Below, piece after piece: positions 58,416-64,000 of a stretch of DNA of 64,000 nucleotides (its first letter is position 1; every line of letters begins with the position of its first letter). A program made the position numbers and the translations under genes. A model generated the notes under the pieces. That model was not told the DNA's origin, did no database searches, and was given only the letters and a program-made list of their open reading frames with translations. This stretch comes from Limnobaculum xujianqingii (GTDB lineage: Bacteria; Pseudomonadota; Gammaproteobacteria; Enterobacterales; Enterobacteriaceae), in the NCBI RefSeq assembly GCF_013394855.1, contig NZ_JABMLK010000001.1, positions 2,499,501 to 2,563,500 of the forward strand, in the 5' to 3' direction.

Positions 58416-60045
58416 CATTTTTCTCCACCCCGGACGGAGCATCCAGACCGCACAGCCCCATATAAACCCAGTTGGTAAACTCACTTTCCCGCAGCGCATC
58501 TCCCCATGCAATGGGCCGGACGCCTTTCCACCGCTCATTCAGAAAAGTTGATAATTGCGTCAACGACTGTTGTGGAGAAGAGACTTTAAAGCGATTTAAC
58601 AGACCCGCAGCCCGACAGGCACATAGTTCCCCCTGACAGGTTCCCATACCCACTCGGGTACGGCGTCGAAGGTCAATCAGATTATTTACCGTGAGTGAAT
58701 CTACTGCGTAGCGTACCTCTCCAGCCGTCACCGCTTCACATTCGCACACCAGACTATTATCTAAACGTCCGTTAGCGATAAGCTGAGTAGCCCTGTCTCC
58801 ATGGCGATAAACGGCAGAACCACGAATGGTTGATGGTAAAGAGATCACTTCACGCAGCGTTTCTTCGGCAGAATTACGCGAGCCCGGCAGCGCCTCTTCA
58901 GCGGTAGTGCATTTAGCGCTATGACCTAATTTTTCACAAACTTTATCCGTCGCCCATTCAGCCATCAGACGATAAGTCATCAGTTTACCGCCGGTAATGG
59001 TAATAAAGCCTTCCAGACCATCGCGCACCGCATGATCTAACAGAACAATACCGCGACTCACGTTACGGCCCGAAGGGTCATCATCACTGGCAACCAGTGG
59101 ACGAACACCAGCGTACGCTCGCAAAATGCGCGTTTGTGCCATTTTAGGGGAGAGTTTGGTCCCTTCACGAATCAGAACGTCCACCTCTTCCGGCGTAACA
59201 ATCATGTTATCTATCTGGTCGTAAGGAATACGGGTAGAAGTAGTACCAATTAACGAAATAGTATCTCCTGGCACCAGGATATCGGCATCAGCAGGCTTGC
59301 GGCAACGGTTAATCACCATATTGTTAATACGGTGTCCCATAATCAGTAAAGCACCTTTTGCCGGGAACATACGCACACGCAGGTCGGCATATTCCGCAAT
59401 ATTTTGCCCCCAGATCCCACCAGCATTCACCACAATCGACGCATAAATCTCTTTGGTCTCTTTTTTGTAGTGATCGAATACTTTCACGCCGGTCACCCGG
59501 TCGTTATGACGGATCAGGCCAATCACTTCATGGTAAGTCAAAACCTGTGCGCCATGTTCCCGCGCATCCAGCATGTTAGCTGCCGTTAAGCGAAAAGGAT
59601 CAACGGTACCATCCGGTACCCTCACGGCTCCCAACATCGCCGGGTTGGCAGAAGGTTCCAGCCTTAATGCTTCTTTTGGATCCAGTGCCTGAGCGTTAAT
59701 TCCTGCCCGTTGGCAGGCTTCAATAAAGGTAGACTGAAATGCAATATCATCTTCCGGCAACGTTAAAAACAGGCCATCGGTTGGTTCCACGCAATGACGG
59801 GCAATGCGTTTCAGTATCATATTCTCTTCGATACATTCACGGGCCGATTCTGCATCGGTTACCGCATACCGGGCTCCGCTATGCAATAAGCCATGGTTAC
59901 GACCTGTCGCGCCAGTGGCAATATCATGACGCTCCAGCAAAATAGTTCGCAATCCACGACGAGAACAGTCACGGGCAATACCCGCACCTGTTGCGCCACC
60001 ACCAATAATGATGACATCCATCTCTGTTGGGGAAAAACTGCTCAT
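58405..60045 (-). CDS. glpA: anaerobic glycerol-3-phosphate dehydrogenase subunit A
   Basis: 546 residues from ATG 60045, with GGGAG nine bases upstream; GTG and TTG codons just before it are less likely. FAD motif VIIIGGGATGAGIARDCSRRG, GRNHGLLHSGARYAV and FITITGGKLMTYRLMAEW, and a C-terminal BFD-like [2Fe-2S] region (CECEAVTAGEV, CQGELCACRAAG). Oxidises G3P under anaerobic conditions with fumarate or nitrate as final acceptor. First gene of glpABC, divergent from glpT. Confidence 0.97.
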   Translation of the reverse strand: MSSFSPTEMDVIIIGGGATGAGIARDCSRRGLRTILLERHDIATGATGRNHGLLHSGARYAVTDAESARECIEENMILKRIARHCVEPTDGLFLTLPEDDIAFQSTFIEACQRAGINAQALDPKEALRLEPSANPAMLGAVRVPDGTVDPFRLTAANMLDAREHGAQVLTYHEVIGLIRHNDRVTGVKVFDHYKKETKEIYASIVVNAGGIWGQNIAEYADLRVRMFPAKGALLIMGHRINNMVINRCRKPADADILVPGDTISLIGTTSTRIPYDQIDNMIVTPEEVDVLIREGTKLSPKMAQTRILRAYAGVRPLVASDDDPSGRNVSRGIVLLDHAVRDGLEGFITITGGKLMTYRLMAEWATDKVCEKLGHSAKCTTAEEALPGSRNSAEETLREVISLPSTIRGSAVYRHGDRATQLIANGRLDNSLVCECEAVTAGEVRYAVDSLTVNNLIDLRRRTRVGMGTCQGELCACRAAGLLNRFKVSSPQQSLTQLSTFLNERWKGVRPIAWGDALRESEFTNWVYMGLCGLDAPSGVEKNDEI

Positions 60046-60126
60046 CACCAATTACTCCCGGTCTGGTATTGCTTATATAAAGAATTTCTCATGCTGCTAT
60101 TTACGCACAGTCTCAAACAAAATTGT

Positions 60127-60300
60127 TTGATAAGGAGCAAATTCGAACATAAATAAAAGCAAAAACGCTCACAAAAGAACATTTATGTGATAACAGTCAC
60201 AACAAACCCATAAAATAAACACAAATCGTGTTAAAAAAATGATACATTTCGCGCCGAATAAGACAATAGTCATATAATTCGCCTTGTGTCACATATCATT
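60127..60300. promoter_or_regulatory. glpA/glpT divergent control region: CRP, GlpR and FNR sites
   Basis: A perfect CRP consensus TGTGA-TAACAG-TCACA lies at 60186-60201; a weaker CRP-like TGTGT-CACATA-TCATT at 60285-60300. A GlpR-like site at 60132-60151 ends in CGAACATA and matches 14 of 20 consensus positions. An FNR-like TTGAT-AAGG-AGCAA (9 of 10) lies at 60127-60140, about 82 bases upstream of glpA, a fitting place for anaerobic activation. The FNR and GlpR sites overlap. Confidence 0.7.
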
Positions 60301-60424
60301 TGATAATAAATGAGTAATATAGTGAGCGATAAAGAAAATGACGTGAGCATATAAATCATGACTCACCCTAATAACAATACTCATACGACCATTACAGAGA
60401 TGAATCATCGCCAGTGGAGGCACT

Positions 60425-61783
60425 ATGTTAAGTATGTTTAAACCCGCGCAACATATTGCGCGCTTACCAAAGGATCAGATAGATCCGACCTACCGCAAAT
60501 TGCGGTGGCAGATCTTTATGGGGATCTTCTTTGGTTATGCAGCCTATTATTTAGTTCGTAAAAACTTTGCTCTGGCTATGCCTTACTTAGTCGAGCAGGG
60601 TTTCAGCCGTGGCGATCTGGGCTTTGCTCTTTCCGGTATCTCTATTGCTTACGGATTCTCCAAATTTATTATGGGTTCCGTTTCTGACCGTTCAAACCCA
60701 CGAGTCTTCTTACCAGCCGGTTTGATTCTCGCTTCCGTCGTGATGCTACTTATGGGCTTTATGCCATGGGCAACTTCCAGCATCATGATCATGTTCGTTT
60801 TACTGTTCATCTGTGGTTGGTTCCAGGGTATGGGTTGGCCTCCGTGCGGCCGTACTATGGTTCACTGGTGGTCACAAAAAGAACGTGGCGGTATCGTTTC
60901 AATCTGGAACTGTGCGCATAACGTTGGTGGTGGTATCCCTCCTCTGTTATTCCTGTTAGGTATGGCATGGTTTAACGACTGGAAAGCAGCATTCTATATG
61001 CCAGCAATGGCAGCGATTGTGATTGCTATTATCGCTTTCGCTCTGATGCGTGATACTCCGCAATCTTGTGGTTTACCACCGATTGAAGAGTATAAAAACG
61101 ACTATCCACCTGACTATACTCATGAAGCAGAAGAAGAACTGACCGCAAAAGAGATCTTCATGCGGTATGTGTTCCCTAACAAACTGCTGTGGTATATCGC
61201 GATTGCTAACGTTTTCGTCTATTTACTGCGTTACGGTATTCTGGACTGGTCACCAACTTACCTGAAAGAAGTGAAACACTTTGCGCTGGATAAATCATCC
61301 TGGGCTTACTTCTTCTACGAGTATGCGGGTATTCCGGGCACCTTACTGTGCGGTTGGATGTCAGATAAGGTATTCAAAGGTAATCGTGGCGCTACCGGTG
61401 TATTCTTCATGATTCTGGTTACTATCGCTACTGTGGTTTACTGGATGAACCCTCCGGGTAACCCAGGCATCGATATGGCTTGTATGACGGTTATCGGCTT
61501 CCTGATCTATGGTCCGGTTATGTTAATCGGTCTGCACGCTCTGGAATTAGCACCTAAGAAAGCTGCGGGTACTGCTGCTGGCTTTACCGGCCTGTTCGGT
61601 TATCTGGGTGGTTCAGTAGCAGCCAGCGCCATCGTTGGTTACACCGTTGACTTCTTCGGTTGGGACGGCGGCTTTATGGTGATGATCGGCGGTAGCTGCC
61701 TGGCAGTTGTACTGCTGGTATTAACCATGATCAGCGAAAACAAACATAAAGCTGAAATGCTGGCTAAACAAGCAGCAGAATAA
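60425..61783 (+). CDS. glpT: glycerol-3-phosphate:phosphate antiporter GlpT
   Basis: 452 residues, the E. coli length; twelve-helix MFS organophosphate antiporter. [20 protein letters not shown] and [15 protein letters not shown] carry the substrate-binding Arg, and [20 protein letters not shown] is family-specific. Imports G3P (and fosfomycin) in exchange for phosphate. GGAGG precedes ATG 60425. Upstream of glpQ. Confidence 0.98.
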   Translation: MLSMFKPAQHIARLPKDQIDPTYRKLRWQIFMGIFFGYAAYYLVRKNFALAMPYLVEQGFSRGDLGFALSGISIAYGFSKFIMGSVSDRSNPRVFLPAGLILASVVMLLMGFMPWATSSIMIMFVLLFICGWFQGMGWPPCGRTMVHWWSQKERGGIVSIWNCAHNVGGGIPPLLFLLGMAWFNDWKAAFYMPAMAAIVIAIIAFALMRDTPQSCGLPPIEEYKNDYPPDYTHEAEEELTAKEIFMRYVFPNKLLWYIAIANVFVYLLRYGILDWSPTYLKEVKHFALDKSSWAYFFYEYAGIPGTLLCGWMSDKVFKGNRGATGVFFMILVTIATVVYWMNPPGNPGIDMACMTVIGFLIYGPVMLIGLHALELAPKKAAGTAAGFTGLFGYLGGSVAASAIVGYTVDFFGWDGGFMVMIGGSCLAVVLLVLTMISENKHKAEMLAKQAAE

Positions 61784-61796
61784 TCATTAGTTAAAT

Positions 61797-61872
61797 ACTG
61801 TCGTCGCAACAAATCGTCGACAGTTCAAAATAATACCCGCGGAAGTCACAGAGATGTCATGTTCCGCGGGTA
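61797..61872 (+). terminator. two hairpins between glpT and glpQ
   Basis: ACTGTCG (61797-61803) pairs with CGACAGT (61818-61824). TACCCGCGGAA (61834-61844) pairs with TTCCGCGGGTA (61862-61872). Neither has a T run, so they may protect the glpT 3' end or reduce glpQ expression rather than fully terminate. Confidence 0.45.
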
Positions 61873-62017
61873 TCATCACCAGCAGTTATTCAACTGATAC
61901 ACAATAAGAAAGATAAGACACACTCTGAAAAACGCACCGCACCCGCAGTGGGGTTTCCAGACTCTGTTCCCCTCTGCGTACGTTATTACCTACACCAAAA
62001 GATGGAGAAGGAAACTT

Positions 62018-63115
62018 ATGAAAATAGGTTTTAAAACGTTACTCACGGGGATCGTACTCAGCATGTCTATGGCCTCTATCGCTGATGCTACCACCGCCAA
62101 AAATGATAAAGATAAAATCGTTATCGCCCACCGCGGAGCCAGCGGTTACCTGCCGGAGCACACTCTGCCCTCCAAAGCCATGGCCTATCAGCAAGGGGCT
62201 GACTTTCTTGAACAAGATCTGGTGATGACCAAAGACGATCGCCTGATTGTGCTGCATGACCACTATCTTGATCGGGTCACCGATGTCGCAGAGCGCTTCC
62301 CTGACCGGGCACGTAAAGATGGTCGTTATTACGCTATCGACTTTACTCTGGACGAAATCAAATCATTAAAGTTCACCGAAGGATTTGATATTAAAGACGG
62401 TAAGAAAGTGCAGTCTTATCCGGGCCGCTTCCCGATGGGTAAATCTGACTTCCGTATTCATACTTTTGAAGAAGAGATTGAGTTTATTCAGGGTTTGAAC
62501 CACTCAACCGGCAAAAACATTGGCATCTACCCGGAAATTAAAGCGCCATGGTTTCACCGCAGCGAAGGTAAAGATATTTCGGTGAAAACTCTGGAGGTGC
62601 TGAAGAAGTACGGCTACAGCCAAAAAAGTGACAATATCTATCTGCAATGTTTTGATTTCAATGAACTCAAACGCATTAAGACTGAGTTAATGCCAAAAGC
62701 TGGCGTTGACCTGAAGCTGGTTCAACTGATTGCTTTTACCGATTGGGAAGAAACCTTTGAGCCGAATGCCGAAGGCAAACTGGTTAACTACAGCTATGAC
62801 TGGATGTTCAAACCTGGCGGTATGCAAGAGATCGCTAAATATGCCGATGGTATTGGCCCACAATACCCAATGCTGCTGGATGTTGAAGCGTCTAAGCCTG
62901 AACATGTGAAACTGTCTGCTATGGCAAAAGAGGCACACGACAGCGGCATGGTTATCCACCCTTATACCCTGCGCGCAGATGCCCTACCTAAATATGCCAC
63001 CAGCATGAATCAACTGCTGGATGTGATGTACAACCAGGCGAAAGTGGAAGGTTTGTTTACTGATTTCCCTGATATGGCGGTGCAATTCCTGCAGAAAGAG
63101 GGACAACATAAATAA
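62018..63115 (+). CDS. glpQ: periplasmic glycerophosphodiester phosphodiesterase
   Basis: 365 residues (E. coli GlpQ 358). Signal peptide to about residue 25 (SMASIADA). GDPD TIM barrel with catalytic HRGASGYLPEHT and the metal-binding FLEQDLVMTKD, HDHYLDRVTDVA. Hydrolyses glycerophosphodiesters to G3P and an alcohol, supplying GlpT. Confidence 0.97.
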   Translation: MKIGFKTLLTGIVLSMSMASIADATTAKNDKDKIVIAHRGASGYLPEHTLPSKAMAYQQGADFLEQDLVMTKDDRLIVLHDHYLDRVTDVAERFPDRARKDGRYYAIDFTLDEIKSLKFTEGFDIKDGKKVQSYPGRFPMGKSDFRIHTFEEEIEFIQGLNHSTGKNIGIYPEIKAPWFHRSEGKDISVKTLEVLKKYGYSQKSDNIYLQCFDFNELKRIKTELMPKAGVDLKLVQLIAFTDWEETFEPNAEGKLVNYSYDWMFKPGGMQEIAKYADGIGPQYPMLLDVEASKPEHVKLSAMAKEAHDSGMVIHPYTLRADALPKYATSMNQLLDVMYNQAKVEGLFTDFPDMAVQFLQKEGQHK

Positions 63116-63121
63116 TTACCC

Positions 63122-63149
63122 TGGGGCATCGTCACTTTGGGCGATGTCC
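63122..63149 (+). terminator. hairpin after glpQ
   Basis: GGGGCATCG near 63123 pairs with CGATGTCCC near 63148 (one wobble). No long T run follows. Confidence 0.45.
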
Positions 63150-63249
63150 CATCTCTTACCTCATTACTGATATTTGTTTATCCACGATCGTTTAACCGCC
63201 GTGCACACTGACATGGCATATTTCATCAGATAATTGCGGAAACCAGTAT

Positions 63250-64000
63250 ATGAAACATCAATATCTCGCATTAAGCCTTGCCCTTGCTACTTTTTCATTT
63301 CCTGCTCTGGCTGCAACGAATCTTTGTGATTCCAGCTATCGCGATGCGCTTCCTAAGTATGAATATCAACTGAAGAAAACCTTTGAAGTAGATGGACGTC
63401 AGGGCATCACTACCGACGGTAAGTTTTACTATGTTTCTGGCAGTACTACCCTGTCGAAATACGATATGCAGGGTAATCTGATAAGCAGCAATAAAACACC
63501 ATTCGACGGCTATAAGATTCCAGCCAATCATATTGGTGATATTGATGTATATAACAATGAAATTTATGTTTCTTCCGAATGGTTTATGGATGGCGTCGGT
63601 AAAGATATTCAAATCGCGGTGCATGACGCAGATACGCTGAAGTTAAAGAGAACCTTCCCATTTAACCCGGATTCAGGCCAGCAGGAAGTTTCTGCCATCA
63701 CCGTTGATAAAGTGAATAACAGCATTTGGATGACATCCTGGGTTGGAGAAGAAAGCGGTCGTTATCTGTATGAGTACGATCTTGCCAACGGCCAGTACAA
63801 ACGAAAAGTACACTTACAGCCAGTACCTCAGTGGATTCAGGGGATTGCCGCTTATCAGGGGGATATTTACCTGACCGCTGATGACGGTACTGCCGACGAC
63901 AAAGAAGTGGATAACCTTTACCGGGTTAAAATTGACAGCAATAAGAGCAATGCTCCTGTTGTGCTGGAAAGAGCCTTCACCGATTTTAAAGACTATGGTG
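63250..64000 (+). CDS. secreted protein of unknown function, beta-propeller-like (5' part)
   Basis: Open from ATG 63250 to the window edge, 250 residues so far, no stop reached. Signal peptide MKHQYLALSLALATFSFPAL with likely cleavage after ALA (residue 22). The visible part repeats a pattern of short beta segments with aromatic residues (GKFYYVSGSTTLSKYD, HIGDIDVYNNEIYVSSEW, VSAITVDKVNNSIWMTSW, WIQGIAAYQGDIYLTADD), spaced 40-60 residues apart. That resembles a YncE/NHL-type beta-propeller. I do not recognise the family. It follows glpQ by 134 bases on the same strand and might be co-expressed. A role in periplasmic binding or hydrolysis is guesswork. Confidence 0.8.
   Translation, partial: MKHQYLALSLALATFSFPALAATNLCDSSYRDALPKYEYQLKKTFEVDGRQGITTDGKFYYVSGSTTLSKYDMQGNLISSNKTPFDGYKIPANHIGDIDVYNNEIYVSSEWFMDGVGKDIQIAVHDADTLKLKRTFPFNPDSGQQEVSAITVDKVNNSIWMTSWVGEESGRYLYEYDLANGQYKRKVHLQPVPQWIQGIAAYQGDIYLTADDGTADDKEVDNLYRVKIDSNKSNAPVVLERAFTDFKDYG

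Noticed and set aside
58416..58538. Upstream start for glpB at 58538 (461 residues)
   Set aside because: It would overlap glpA by over 130 bases and add 41 residues without flavoprotein features; the ATG at 58415 has a good ribosome binding site and fits the family length.
1..64000. tRNA, rRNA, prophage and insertion sequence genes
   Set aside because: None was recognised anywhere in the window on either strand; long gaps are explained by promoters, repeats or A/T-rich sequence.

Overview
The window is chromosomal DNA of a gammaproteobacterium of the order Enterobacterales. Nearly every housekeeping protein reads as a close relative of its E. coli counterpart, and long blocks keep the E. coli order: gph-rpe-dam-damX-aroB-aroK-hofQPONM, mrcA, nudE, igaA-hslR-hslO-pckA, envZ-ompR, greB, tex, feoABC, bioH, gntX, nfuA, then rpoH-ftsX-ftsE-ftsY, rsmD-yhhL, yhhN, tusA, yhhQ, dcrB. 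Divergence from E. coli, the genes placed between the blocks, and the moderate base composition suggest a deep-branching family such as Budviciaceae (Pragia, Budvicia, Limnobaculum). That placement is inference only. No rRNA, tRNA, CRISPR array, prophage or transposase gene was seen.

Region by region. 1-4.8 kb: the 3' part of a D-lactate-dehydrogenase-like flavo/iron-sulfur enzyme, then an unusual pair: a membrane protein ending in a Ser/Gly/Cys-rich tail, and a radical SAM/SPASM enzyme 11 bases downstream. 4.8-10.5 kb: a composite hairpin repeat, ppiA, the PurR-type codBA operon, a periplasmic phosphatase and trpS. 10.5-22 kb: the damX/aro cluster, the hof DNA-uptake/pilus cluster and mrcA. 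22-34 kb: nudE, igaA, heat-shock factors, pckA, envZ/ompR, greB, tex. 34-40 kb: ferrous iron uptake (feoABC) behind candidate Fur and FNR sites, biotin synthesis (bioH), gntX, nfuA. 40-45 kb: glpD, a ycfJ-like gene, glpR, glpG and glpE. 45-55.9 kb: rpoH, the ftsYEX operon, an inserted divergent eamA/ydeE exporter pair, rsmD to tusA, and yhhQ behind a candidate preQ1 riboswitch. 55.9-64 kb: glpABC and glpTQ on either side of a CRP/GlpR/FNR control region, then the start of an unknown secreted protein.

The glycerol-3-phosphate (G3P) genes dominate the right half. GlpQ releases G3P from glycerophosphodiesters in the periplasm, GlpT imports it, and GlpD (aerobic) or GlpABC (anaerobic) oxidises it under the intact repressor GlpR. 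GlpR-like operators are visible upstream of glpD and in the glpA/glpT divergent region.

Most notable beyond ordinary annotation: (1) the Cys-tail membrane protein with its radical SAM neighbour, a possible peptide-modification system; (2) a dispersed intergenic repeat at three loci (four copies) made of consecutive short hairpins, with compensatory base changes between copies; (3) a preQ1-I-like riboswitch overlapping the yhhQ ribosome binding site; (4) an eamA homologue that seems to have lost eight residues from its first membrane helix.
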